DNA from: Methanofollis formosanus
Lineage (GTDB): Archaea; Halobacteriota; Methanomicrobia; Methanomicrobiales; Methanofollaceae
Direction: 5' to 3'
Length of the DNA stretch: 64,000 bases
Assembly: GCF_019633745.1 (NCBI RefSeq)
Contig: NZ_CP037968.1
Coordinates: 1,308,789 to 1,372,788, forward strand
Shown here: positions 55,865 to 64,000 of the stretch, in pieces
Position numbering within the stretch: the stretch's first letter is position 1
Layout of the letters: each line of letters begins with the position of its first letter
Made by a program: the position numbers and the translations under genes
Notes under the pieces: generated by a model
Seen by the model: the letters and a program-made list of their open reading frames with translations, nothing else
Told to the model about the DNA's origin: nothing
Database searches by the model: none

Positions 55865-56182
55865 GTAAGGAGAGTACTGGGGGGGCAGGGGTTAAATAGG
55901 ATGGGGAATTGCCAGACCGCGGAGCGGCGTCTTTTTTCTCAGACCGGCAGGTGAATATACCGGGTAAGCGCGGCCGGGGTGGTCGGGTCTGCGAAAAACT
56001 CTCCAGGCATCTTCTCCGGGATGCCAGACCAATCCCGTGATATATTAATCTGATCATATCGCTAAAATTTCTATATTCTCCGATTCTGCGATAAATTCGA
56101 GACCTTGCCGGGCCGACGGTCATGCCGTCACACCACCACCTTTATACCCCACAGGTCAACCGCGATCCAGGGAAGATCATCC
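55865..56182. promoter_or_regulatory. Divergent promoter region of endA and metallophosphoesterase
   Basis: 318 bases without repeats. On the plus side CCTTTATACCCC near 56148-56159 is a TATA-like site about 30 bases from the phosphoesterase start. The stretch 56040-56090 is AT-rich. No further signal recognised. Confidence 0.45.
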
Positions 56183-57100
56183 ATGAACGTGAGACTACCA
56201 GACCTGAAAGCCAGATATTTCGTGGTCATCGGCCTCGTCATCTGCTCGCCCATGCTCTTCACCTACATGGCCTGGGAGGGGCAGAGCAGTTCCACCACCA
56301 CCCTCGCCCTCGAGGGGGCGCCCGAGGGCGTGATCTTCATCGCCGATCCGCACCTGAAGGAGAGCAACCTCGACCATGTCAGAGAGATGATCCAGGAGAT
56401 CAATGCGATGCACCCATCGGTCGTGCTCATCGGCGGTGACTTCGTCTATGGCGAGGAACCCGACCTCTCCCTCCAGCAGGTCTGGTGGGAGGTGGATGCC
56501 CCGGTGTATGCCGTCCTCGGCAACCACGATTATAAGTCCGGGGTGAGCACGGTCAGCGGTCTGCAGAAGGTGCTGGCCGTCTCGGAGACCGACCGGACCG
56601 TGGAGGGCTACGACATGAGCATGCTCAGGGACGAGACCACCGACACCGAGTTCGCCGATGCGCTCGAGGCCGAACTCGAGCGCGCCGGTGTCCATGTGCT
56701 GAGAAACGAGGTCGTCGAACTCTCCATCGACGGCACGCCGGTGCGGATCGTCGGTGTCGACGACGGGTGGGCCGGGATGGCCGATCCCCCCGCAGTCCCG
56801 GAGAGCGATGTCTTCACCATCTACCTCATCCACGAACCCGAGTGCCGGGCCGACTGGGACGCCGACCTCATCCTCGCGGGCCACACCCACGGCGGTCAGG
56901 TCATGATCCCGGGCGTGAAGGAGTTGAATGACGCCGGGTATTTCGAGTTCTCCGGACTGGTCCAGAAGGGAGAGACGCCGCTCTATATCAGCCGCGGGAT
57001 CGGGACCTCGAATCTGCATACCGATCTGCGGTTGAACGATCCTCCCGAGATCGTGGTGATCGCCCCGTCGCCGGAAGGGGCGGGGATGAACGTAGGGTAG
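56183..57100 (+). CDS. Membrane-anchored metallophosphoesterase
   Basis: 305 residues. An N-terminal membrane helix (YFVVIGLVICSPMLFTYMA) is followed by a calcineurin-like domain outside the membrane: FIADPHLKESN, IGGDFVYGEE, LGNHDYKSG, LIHEP and ILAGHTHGGQVMIPG, the full set of metal-binding motifs. Related proteins (YkuE/LpxH-like) hydrolyse phosphodiester or pyrophosphate bonds in lipid precursors; the substrate here is unknown. The start is ATG 56183, preceded by GGAAGATCATCC. Confidence 0.92.
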   Translation: MNVRLPDLKARYFVVIGLVICSPMLFTYMAWEGQSSSTTTLALEGAPEGVIFIADPHLKESNLDHVREMIQEINAMHPSVVLIGGDFVYGEEPDLSLQQVWWEVDAPVYAVLGNHDYKSGVSTVSGLQKVLAVSETDRTVEGYDMSMLRDETTDTEFADALEAELERAGVHVLRNEVVELSIDGTPVRIVGVDDGWAGMADPPAVPESDVFTIYLIHEPECRADWDADLILAGHTHGGQVMIPGVKELNDAGYFEFSGLVQKGETPLYISRGIGTSNLHTDLRLNDPPEIVVIAPSPEGAGMNVG

Positions 57101-57856
57101 AGATTTCTTCTGCCGGGATACGGCACTCTGCTCTTCTTGATTTCTTTTTTTCTTCGAGCCTAAGTTCGCCACCTGGCTTCTGGAGGTGCTTCAAGTCCCA
57201 TAAATATCCAGAATAGGGCTTTGTAGAATCCCTCTTGATGGTTCTCTTTGACGGGGGGCTTGCCGTCCCCCAGTGGAGGAAAGCGTTGAAAAATTCTGGA
57301 AAGATGCGCTTCGGTCCGAGAGGATGTCAAGCCTTAGAGAGTTTTGGGATATGCTCATGGAAAAATGATCCAGACGATCCTCTCTTCAGATTTGCATGAG
57401 ATTTTGAACTCACCATATCCTGTTGAAACCAATACGCAGAGGAGAGAAAATTTCTCTGATGGATCGGCCGCCCCCAATCGTCAAGATTTTCCAGCCATCT
57501 CGCGCCGGGGGGAAACCCCCCGAGACCCCCCACGACGAGGATGGCCGAGGGGCGGCATGATGCTCGACTTCGATTCGCTCCTCGGTCGCAAGGATGATGG
57601 TCAAAAATTGATCCAGTTCTGAGATGATATTTTCATCCCGTATGCTTGAGGCGTGCTTTCGCCTCATGAGCAATTCAACATGAATCCCTGGCTCAAGCAT
57701 ACGCGATGAAAATTTCCTGAGCAGCGCTTCAGGGTGCGGGCGGATCCCGATCCTCGCAACAGGGCATCTGGAAGATATGGTTTCATCGCCGCCCCCCGCC
57801 TATCGGTCGCGCGGGGAACCGGCGGGTCGAGATCTCGAAATCCCCTGCCATCGCCA
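57101..57856. repeat. Convergent gap with composite repeats and paired hairpin elements
   Basis: No gene is seen. GGCTTTGTAGAATCC at 57212-57226 is a hairpin-element end. 57350-57500 matches the module at 6750-6895. A GC-rich body spans about 57490-57560. Hairpin copy 15 (57629-57680) runs directly into an inverted partial copy (57675-57717). An inverted body continues to about 57840. Confidence 0.65.
57629..57717. repeat. Hairpin element copy 15 with an abutting inverted copy
   Basis: The plus copy has stem TGAGGCG (57647-57653) / CGCCTCA (57660-57666), the same pair as copy 1. Directly after its truncated right flank an inverted copy starts (AACATGAATCCCTGG, then CTCAAGCATACGCGATG). Together they form a head-to-head pair. 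Confidence 0.7.
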
Positions 57857-58465
57857 TCAATGCCCGGAGTTCAGGAACATCCTGACCATCTCCTCTTTCT
57901 CCACCCGTCTGAGATAGAAGTTCCCGACCGTAGCAATGATCAGCGCCCCCACCAGGTCGAAGATGAGGTCATACATCGTGTCCTCGAGGCCGTGCTGGAG
58001 TTCGGTGCCGAAGACGGTGTCGAAGGCGAACTCGTAGATCTCCCAGATCGCACCGAGGGCCATCGTGAAGATCACGATGAAGAAGATGATCATCGGCCGC
58101 GTCAGTTGCAGACCGCTGTACCGGTCGACGATGAGAACCATCGCGAACCCGAGGACCGAGATGGTGATCGAGGAGACAAAATGGGCGAACTTGTCGTAGT
58201 AGGGCGAGAAGAGGTCGTAATATGCGGAGATATGCCCGGCCACATGGAGGTACAGGGAGATGGCGATGAGGAGGTTGACCTCCCAGGGCATACAGATGTC
58301 GGTGCGTCTGCTGACGATGTACGGCACGGTGGTGACCAGGAATCCAAAAAATCCGACAATTGCCAGGAAATAGTCCCCGATAGCAACGCTGTATCCGACG
58401 TTCAGGAGGATGAGGCCCTGGACTACGTACGCAGCAACCTGACCGGGTGGCCACCGCCAGATCAT
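57857..58465 (-). CDS. YjdF/DUF2238-like membrane protein
   Basis: 202 residues from ATG 58465, which lies about 30 bases from a TATATATA site (58491-58499); the upstream extension of the frame is unlikely. It has about six membrane helices. The conserved YDKFAHFVSSITISVLGF followed by a late WEIYEFAFDTVFGTELQHG and DTMYDLIFDLVGAL resemble the DUF2238/YjdF family. The function is unknown. It partly faces, and is upstream of, the NosD-type gene on the same strand. Confidence 0.85.
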   Translation of the reverse strand: MIWRWPPGQVAAYVVQGLILLNVGYSVAIGDYFLAIVGFFGFLVTTVPYIVSRRTDICMPWEVNLLIAISLYLHVAGHISAYYDLFSPYYDKFAHFVSSITISVLGFAMVLIVDRYSGLQLTRPMIIFFIVIFTMALGAIWEIYEFAFDTVFGTELQHGLEDTMYDLIFDLVGALIIATVGNFYLRRVEKEEMVRMFLNSGH

Positions 58466-58490
58466 GGCAGTGGTGAATGGCACGCCGGGG

Positions 58491-58499
58491 ATATATATC
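58491..58499 (-). promoter_or_regulatory. TATA box for the YjdF-like gene
   Basis: ATATATATC centred about 30 bases before ATG 58465, with no ribosome site between. It fits a leaderless transcript and decides the start choice. Confidence 0.5.
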
Positions 58500-58557
58500 T
58501 GACAGTCAGGGCCATTGCATGGTTCGGCAGGTTGCAGGCCCGAAAAATAAAATGAGT

Positions 58558-60075
58558 TTAGTCCCGCCGCATCACGAGGACGACGAGAGCACATGCCGCA
58601 GCCGCCGCCAGACAGGAGAGAGGCGAAGGCTGTGGCGCGGTCGTTTCAGCGGCATCGGGTGCCGTCGTCGCGGCCGTTGTCTCTGCCTCGGTCTCAACCT
58701 CGGTCCCAACCTCAGTCTTGGTGACAGGCGTGTCCTCTGCCTCCGCCTCTGCCGAAGTCGCGACGGGCGTCGGGGTCACGGCTCCGCCCCTGGTCTCTGC
58801 GATCGCAAAGTAGGGGTAGCCGGAGGCCTGTGCACGGTAGTATGCTTTCCCGCCCTCAAGACGGAGGAGTTCGGTCGGAAGATCCTTCCACACCCCGTCG
58901 TCGTAGTACTTCAGGACGATGTCTGCTGGCTTCAGCCCCTTCGCTGCAAGCCAGTTCTCCGGGATCTCGAAGGAGACCAGGCATTCATCGAGGTTGTCGT
59001 CGACATACCTGATCACGATCTCATAGACCCCAAGGACGGCCCTGCCTTCCGGCGCGTCGGCATCCGGCGGAAGGTCGTTCGGGGTGATCGCGACGAGCGC
59101 CCCGCCGACCGGCGAGGTCACCGAGAGGTCGACGCGGGTGATCGGGAGATTGCGGAAGGTGAAATCCGCCCGACCGCCTGCAGGGATCGGGCCATGAGCA
59201 CTGACACGATCAGCCCAGTCATCACCTTCATCACTCGAAGAGACCCGGGTCGGTTCAGCGGTTGGTTCGGTGGTAGGTTCAATCGTCGGGGGGATGGTGA
59301 AGAAGAGCGGCAGCATGTCGTAGAAGACCACTCCCTCACCATTATTGTACACCTCATAGGGCTCGTCGCAGAACCCGTCGCTGTTCCCATCGGTCGCATT
59401 CGCGTACCGGCCCCAATAGTTTCCACCAATGGAAGGGCCGCCGATGATGTTGGGGCCCGAGCGGCGGGTGACATTCCAGGTGTTCGGATTGCCCCCATAA
59501 AAGAGGTCATCCTTGTTTTTCTTGAAGACATTGTTGTAGATCGTGCTGAAATTGGAAGAATAGAGGTCAAAACCGATAAAATTGTCAGCGATGGTGTTGC
59601 CCGCGACGACGATGTTCTTCGAGCGATAGAGGTACAGTCCGGATTGACGGCCCATCGCTACCCGACATCCCTCAATCGCCCCTCCATCGACATACGCATA
59701 CATGATGTCGCGATAGAAACCTGAGATCGTAATGTCCCTGAGGGTGATGTTGCTCAGAGAGGCAGCGCTGCTCCCCTCCATCCCGATCCCGTTTTCAACT
59801 TTCGAACCATTGAGCGCTTGACCGTCGATGATATACCCGCCACCGTCGAGGACGACGTCCGAGGCATTGATGATGATCGCCCAATCGGAAGAGACATTTC
59901 CGGTCAGAATGTTTCCTTTCAGGGCGTAGAGCCCGGATTCGTTGATCCAGATCGGATACTTTCCGTCAGGGACGATGTCGGTCGCCGCCGCGGGGACGGC
60001 ACAACTGCACAGCGTCGCAAGAATCAGTGCACATGCAAGCACGAGCACAGGTCCATCATACTTTTTTTTCTTCAT
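58558..60075 (-). CDS. Secreted NosD-type beta-helix protein with PGF-pre-PGF domain
   Basis: 505 residues. A lysine-rich start and signal peptide ending near CAVPAAATD. About 35-265 is a NosD/periplasmic copper-binding-type right-handed beta-helix (VVLDGGGYIIDGQ, NIVVAGNTIADN, ending in the NYWGRYANATDGNSDGFCDE carbohydrate-like loop). About 265-300 is a Pro/Thr/Glu linker, about 300-420 a PGF-pre-PGF domain, then a Thr/Glu-rich stretch and a C-terminal helix ending VMRRD. It has the same surface architecture as the three peptidases at 33-46 kb but no peptidase or lectin domain. Probably cell-surface. Confidence 0.9.
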   Translation of the reverse strand: MKKKKYDGPVLVLACALILATLCSCAVPAAATDIVPDGKYPIWINESGLYALKGNILTGNVSSDWAIIINASDVVLDGGGYIIDGQALNGSKVENGIGMEGSSAASLSNITLRDITISGFYRDIMYAYVDGGAIEGCRVAMGRQSGLYLYRSKNIVVAGNTIADNFIGFDLYSSNFSTIYNNVFKKNKDDLFYGGNPNTWNVTRRSGPNIIGGPSIGGNYWGRYANATDGNSDGFCDEPYEVYNNGEGVVFYDMLPLFFTIPPTIEPTTEPTAEPTRVSSSDEGDDWADRVSAHGPIPAGGRADFTFRNLPITRVDLSVTSPVGGALVAITPNDLPPDADAPEGRAVLGVYEIVIRYVDDNLDECLVSFEIPENWLAAKGLKPADIVLKYYDDGVWKDLPTELLRLEGGKAYYRAQASGYPYFAIAETRGGAVTPTPVATSAEAEAEDTPVTKTEVGTEVETEAETTAATTAPDAAETTAPQPSPLSCLAAAAACALVVLVMRRD

Positions 60076-60354
60076 GACTTCACCTCCTGCAGGGCGCCTG
60101 AAAGCTCAAGCAAATCGAGAGGTTCATGAGAGGAAATTCCAGGAGAATTTCACCATTCAACCCGGGATATACCCACAATGCCACAGACGACAACAGGGAA
60201 ATTACCGGATGACATATAAGAGAATAAGAGGGCGCGGATATATTCGTTCTGTGATAACTCTATGCAGATAAAAATTATCGGACCCCGAAGAAGAATATGA
60301 CACGGTCAGACCCTCAAAAAAAGGGAGGGGGGGGGGGAGGGAGCGTCTTCGGGA

Positions 60355-61482
60355 TCAGATCCAGCCGACCCCTGCGATCATCAGGGAGAAGAGGACCAGG
60401 TCATAGGTGGCGTGGGTGACGGCGCTGACCGTCGTGGACGTCCTGGCCCGCAGGACGGCAAAGACCAGGCCGGCCAGGAAGACCGAGAGGAGGCCGTCCC
60501 AGGCGTACTGGTAGGCGTGGAGGGCGGCAAAGACGAGGGCCGAGAGGAGGATCCCGAAGCGCGGCTGGAGGACGCCGCGGACCGCCACCTCTTCCCCGAC
60601 GCCGGCGACGATCGCCGCCACGACTGCCGCCACCGGGGTGAGATACGCGCTGAAGAGCGCCTCGGTGTAGGCCTCGTCGGTGACGTACCACCCGAAGTAT
60701 TCCCAGACGGCGACGATGAGATGGTCCACCACCCCGAAGACCAGGACCAGGCCGAGTCCCACCGCCACGGCGAAGGAGAAGGAACGGATGGTTGGCCTGA
60801 CCAGGCCGAGACGGTCGAGCACCTCAGGGAGGGAGCGTTTCACGAAGAGCCCCACCGCGAGGAACGCACCGCCGAGGGTCCAGACCAGCCCGTAGAGGTC
60901 GGTCTTCGCCGCTTCCGTGGGGGTGAGTGCGCCGAAGTCCATGGAAGGATCGCCGATGAGGTCGACGAGCGGCGGGTGCCCGAGGACCAGGAGGGGGACG
61001 AGGGGCAGGAGGGCGATGGCCGCAACGACGACGAAGGCCGTGGTGTGGACGAAGTTCTCGGGGTCGATCGGGATCCACTGTGCCAGAAAACGCCTCACCC
61101 GCACCGAATAGAGAATAAAACAGAGCGCAGATGCTCCGAGGGAGAGGAACAGCCCTGCCAGGAGGACCACGGCAGCCTCTACCGGCATCTCTCCGGCGCC
61201 CATGACGCCATACCAGGGGGCGACGGAGAAGAACCAGCCGACCAGCGCAAGTCCCAGGACGAAGAGCACGGTCAGGAGCGAGACGACCGGCCGCAGGCGG
61301 GGGCGGTCGAGGGCAAGGAACGCCAGCGTGGCGATCAGAAAGATGGGGGCCGCTTCGGCACCGGTGGAGAAGAAGAGCCCCAGGTCGCTCTGCGGGTCGC
61401 CGGAGAGCCCGAAGACCAGGGCGACCGCCCCGGCCACCAGGGCGAGAAGGACCAGATAGGGGTGAAATCTCTGTGTGTCCAT
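60355..61482 (-). CDS. CPBP-family intramembrane protease
   Basis: 375 residues with about nine membrane helices. The C-terminal CPBP (Abi/CAAX-protease-like) motifs are GVGEEVAVRGVLQPRFG (Glu-Glu and Arg), FAALHAYQY (His) and THATYDL (His), all required for the metal site. The substrate is unknown. The extra N-terminal hydrophobic half (residues 1-190) is longer than in minimal CPBP proteins. ATG 61482. Confidence 0.9.
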   Translation of the reverse strand: MDTQRFHPYLVLLALVAGAVALVFGLSGDPQSDLGLFFSTGAEAAPIFLIATLAFLALDRPRLRPVVSLLTVLFVLGLALVGWFFSVAPWYGVMGAGEMPVEAAVVLLAGLFLSLGASALCFILYSVRVRRFLAQWIPIDPENFVHTTAFVVVAAIALLPLVPLLVLGHPPLVDLIGDPSMDFGALTPTEAAKTDLYGLVWTLGGAFLAVGLFVKRSLPEVLDRLGLVRPTIRSFSFAVAVGLGLVLVFGVVDHLIVAVWEYFGWYVTDEAYTEALFSAYLTPVAAVVAAIVAGVGEEVAVRGVLQPRFGILLSALVFAALHAYQYAWDGLLSVFLAGLVFAVLRARTSTTVSAVTHATYDLVLFSLMIAGVGWI

Positions 61483-61539
61483 GGAATTCCCGTGCCTCTA
61501 GATCGGTGGGCATGGGGTATAGAGATGACTCAGGTTCCA

Positions 61540-61590
61540 GGTGTGTAAAATTGGGCACGAACCGGGGAGCACGCTCCACGCATACCGGAG
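61540..61590 (-). repeat. Hairpin element copy 16 (diverged)
   Basis: GTGTAAAATTGGGCACGA, then GGAGC/GCTCC pairing, then ACGCATACCGGAGG. It is in the short gap between the CPBP and endonuclease IV genes. Confidence 0.5.
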
Positions 61591-61645
61591 GCAAGAGCCC
61601 CTGGGGTGAAGATGGAGGAAGGCATGATGATCTGGTCTGCCGGAT

Positions 61646-62488
61646 TCACGCCCCGGCGAGTTCCCGCACCACCCTGATATTCCCGGCGTCATCCCGCCGG
61701 TCGTCCACCGGGGTCTCGCAGATGAGGGGGAGGCGCCGGATCGCCGTGGGGGAGAAGAAGGCGCGGAATCCCTCCTCGCCGATCGCACCCAGGCCGATGT
61801 GCTCGTGGCGGTCGAGGTGGGAACCGAGGGGGCCTTTCGAGTCGTTGCAGTGGACGACCCGCAGGCGGTCAAGCCCGATGACGTCGTCGAAGGCGTCGAG
61901 GCTCTCGCCGACGGCGTCGGTGGTGCGCAGATCGTACCCAGCGGCGAAGGCGTGGCAGGTGTCGAAGCAGACCGCAGCCCGCTCCTCTGGGAGGGCGTCC
62001 AGGATTGCCTGAATCTCCTCGAAGGTTCCGCCGAGGCTGTTCTTCGTCCCGGCGGTGTTCTCCAGGAGGAGGAGGGTTTTGCCCTCTGTCTCCTCATAGG
62101 CCCGGAGGATCCCTGCGATCAGTCTCTGTCTCCCGCCCTCGATCCCGGTCCCGAGATGGCTGCCCAGGTGCATCACGAGGTACGGGATCCCCAGGACCTC
62201 GCACCGCCCGAGTTCCGCGGTAAGGGTCGTCACCGACTTTGCATAGACCTCCTCTTTGGGCGAGGCGAGGTTCGGGAGGTAGGGCATGTGGTCGACGACC
62301 GGCCCGATCCCGGAGGCTTCGAGGGTCTCTCTGAAGGCGGAGATGTCTTCGTCGGTCAGCGGCTTGAACCGCCAGCCCCTCGGGTTCCGCGAGAAGATCT
62401 GAAAGGTCGTGCATCCCCGCTCCCCGGCGCGGCCCACCGCCGCCGCCAGGGAACCGGCGATCGAGACATGACACCCGACGCGTAGCAT
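61646..62488 (-). CDS. nfo: Endonuclease IV (AP endonuclease)
   Basis: A 280-residue TIM barrel with a trinuclear metal site for cutting at abasic sites. Motifs are VGCHVSIAGSL, MHLGSHLGTG, LLLENTAGTKNSLGGTFEEI, CFDTCHAFAAGYDL, VVHCNDSKGPLGSHLDRHEH and HIGLGAIGEEGF. Complete and normal length. ATG 62488. Flanked by repeat fragments. Confidence 0.95.
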   Translation of the reverse strand: MLRVGCHVSIAGSLAAAVGRAGERGCTTFQIFSRNPRGWRFKPLTDEDISAFRETLEASGIGPVVDHMPYLPNLASPKEEVYAKSVTTLTAELGRCEVLGIPYLVMHLGSHLGTGIEGGRQRLIAGILRAYEETEGKTLLLLENTAGTKNSLGGTFEEIQAILDALPEERAAVCFDTCHAFAAGYDLRTTDAVGESLDAFDDVIGLDRLRVVHCNDSKGPLGSHLDRHEHIGLGAIGEEGFRAFFSPTAIRRLPLICETPVDDRRDDAGNIRVVRELAGA

Positions 62489-62594
62489 GGGAGAAGGGTG
62501 GGGGAGGGGAGGAGATGAGGGTGACGATCGGGAGGGGGGAGAGGGGGCGTCTTGAGAGATGCTCTCGTCGAGATCTCCCGGCGTCGCCTTCCCG

Positions 62595-62656
62595 ACCCCA
62601 TCGCCATCCCGGGGGTCCGAGGGGCAGAGCCCCCGACACGAGCGTATGGGAAGGCC
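62595..62656. repeat. Fragment of the GC-rich repeat body
   Basis: CCATCCCGGGGGTCCGAGG and GCAGAGCCCCCGACACGAGC match the core of bodies elsewhere (for example 33059-33085). It lies in the 268-base gap between nfo and the lipoprotein gene; the rest of that gap shows nothing else. Confidence 0.5.
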
Positions 62657-62756
62657 AGAGGTGCTTCTTTACGCTACGAGGGGGTGAGGATCTTTCAACC
62701 AGAATCCATCGCTATCTTCTGTGAAGGTAAAGTTGGAGAGTTTTGGGATGACCTCG

Positions 62757-63269
62757 TTAATCATAGTCCTCTCTGAGAGCGATAGGATCGGCATGTCCCA
62801 GAACATAGGGATAGGATTTTTCCATACACGTACGATCGGTCCAACTCGAATCGTTTCTTTCCAGGCGATACCCCCACGTACCCGCTGGAGCACTGTGCGG
62901 ATACCACCCATATTCACCGGTATCATATTCGTCCCATTTGAAGATCACATCCGTTTGATACGCATCATTTTGAGAGTCATAATCCAGAATGACCTCTGCA
63001 ACGTCTGAATCCTGCTCATAAGAGATCACATCCCCGATCGCGTACGCGGGTTCCGGCAGAGGTGCGGAAGGAAGGGGGGGGGTCGTTGTATCCGGCGTAT
63101 TACCCGGTTGAATGTCGATGGAAGAAATGCTTTGATTTTCAGCACCACCATCGAGTATTTGCAGGTGTGTATCTCCTTCGCTGAGAGATGAATCAGTACA
63201 TCCAACCGTTAAAACAACTGCAATGACAGAAAAAAACAGCAGAACCAACGGATTTATTTTCATATCCAT
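62757..63269 (-). CDS. Small lipoprotein, function unknown
   Basis: 170 residues. The N-terminal MDMKINPLVLLFFSVIAVVL leads to the lipobox LTVGC, then a Ser/Thr/Pro-rich stalk and a C-terminal acidic beta-rich domain (YAIGDVISYEQDSDVAEVIL). No known motif. ATG 63269 has GAGGT 9 bases upstream; ATG 63263 is an alternative. Lower GC than its neighbours, which may mean it was acquired. Confidence 0.72.
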   Translation of the reverse strand: MDMKINPLVLLFFSVIAVVLTVGCTDSSLSEGDTHLQILDGGAENQSISSIDIQPGNTPDTTTPPLPSAPLPEPAYAIGDVISYEQDSDVAEVILDYDSQNDAYQTDVIFKWDEYDTGEYGWYPHSAPAGTWGYRLERNDSSWTDRTCMEKSYPYVLGHADPIALREDYD

Positions 63270-64000
63270 TTTTAAAAGACCTCGTTATCTTAAAAGACAC
63301 AGAATCGTGCAACGCCCTGAGAGATATGCACTTCGATCTGGAATTCGTGAAATATAGACATTGAAGACCCCCAAAGGATATTGTGTATGAAAAATGACTT
63401 CTTTTGGCTTTGTAGAATTCAGCATGAGGCGAGCGCCCCACCTCAAGCATACGCGATGAAAATATCAGATCAGATCTGGATCAGTTCTTGACCCTCATCC
63501 GTGCGTTCGAGGAGCGAATCGAAGTCGAGCATCGTGCCGCCCCCCGGCTATCTTCGTCGTGGGGGGTCCGGGGGTTTCCCCCCGGCGCGAGACAGCAGGG
63601 AAATCTCGACGACTGGGGGTGGCCGATCCATCAGAGGGATTTTCTATCCCCTTCGTATCGGCTTCAACGGAATATGGCGAGTTCAAACTCTCATGCAAAC
63701 CTGAAGAGAGGATCGTCAGGATCATTTTCATGGTAAATCATCGTGATGGTTCTCTTCGCCGGGGGGCTGGCCGCCCCCCGGTCCCCCCGCATCACGATAG
63801 GGAGGGGGACTGCATCCCCCTCTCTGTAGTCATCTCTCCGCCTTCCCGACCCTATCGCAATCCCAGGGGTCCGGGCGGCAATCGCCCCCGGCGTGAGCAT
63901 GAGGGAAGGTGATGGATGAAGGTCACAGGGGGGTTGTGGTGATGAAAAGAGGATGTTTTCTACAAAGCCCTTCTTTTTAAGATCAAGGCTTTGTAAAGAT
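63270..64000. repeat. Terminal non-coding region with inverted composite repeats
   Basis: No gene is seen. 63270-63400 is unique and AT-rich. Inverted hairpin copy 17 is at 63403-63464. An inverted GC-rich body and the 150-base shared module span about 63530-63740. A further body is at about 63750-63905. The right edge (63963-64000) holds TCTACAAAGCCC and GGCTTTGTAAA, ends of two further hairpin elements facing away from each other. Confidence 0.65.
63403..63464 (-). repeat. Hairpin element copy 17
   Basis: Minus-strand reading: TTTTCATCGCGTATGCT, stem TGAGG/CCTCA, TGCTGAATTCTACAAAGCC. Left of it lies the lipoprotein start, so it is not behind a gene end. Confidence 0.7.

Overview
The window is a chromosomal segment of a euryarchaeal methanogen, most likely of the order Methanomicrobiales (a Methanofollis- or Methanoculleus-like genome). 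The domain call rests on archaeal information-processing genes: aIF5B, S6e, S8e, Gar1, TFB, SRP19, a two-domain EndA, and PheRS and TrpRS of archaeal type. The order is an inference from the GC-rich coding style, the NosD/PGF-pre-PGF surface proteins and the HypB/LarC metal-centre genes. Two tRNA genes are present: tRNA-His(GTG) and tRNA-Ala(CGC).

Layout. 1-6.4 kb: a partial gene, then a minus-strand run of aldo/keto reductase, Fe-S flavodoxin, NudC and an intein-containing class II ribonucleotide reductase. 7-12.4 kb: an unrecognised 617-residue protein translationally coupled to LarC, a lipoprotein and a HIT protein. 12.5-20 kb: signalling genes, namely a PAS histidine kinase with a dead receiver domain, an aldehyde dehydrogenase, a small secreted Cys-rich protein, a membrane Ser/Thr kinase next to an HTH-FHA regulator, and a TrmB regulator. 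20-23 kb: a CODH-like helical fragment coupled to an RND/HAE3 exporter. 24-33 kb: the translation and transcription block (tRNA-His, infB, rps6e, DUF2240, DsrE-like, rps8e, hypB | srp19, PHP, gar1-tfb, tRNA-Ala). 33-46.5 kb: three very large secreted C1A peptidase/NosD/PGF-pre-PGF proteins, plus a TIGR00266 protein and a small membrane protein. 48-56 kb: S-adenosylhomocysteinase, hisF, and the endA-trpS-pheS-pheT operon. 56-64 kb: metallophosphoesterase, YjdF-like membrane protein, a fourth NosD/PGF-pre-PGF protein, CPBP protease, endonuclease IV and a lipoprotein.

The most unusual feature is the non-coding DNA. About 18 copies of a roughly 55-bp element have conserved flanks around a stem whose sequence changes in a compensatory way. 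Many sit just behind gene stop codons next to a T-run. They are usually joined to a GC-rich body, and at three loci a shortened form of that body is amplified into tandem arrays with units of about 137 or 157 bp. These are the best candidates for something undescribed.

Other notable observations are rps8e with no ATG/GTG/TTG start, a palindromic TATA box exactly equidistant from the hypB and srp19 start codons, a putative membrane kinase to FHA-HTH signalling pair, the unknown-protein/larC couple, and a remnant showing how the peptidase genes were duplicated. All functional calls come from reading motifs; no database search was run.
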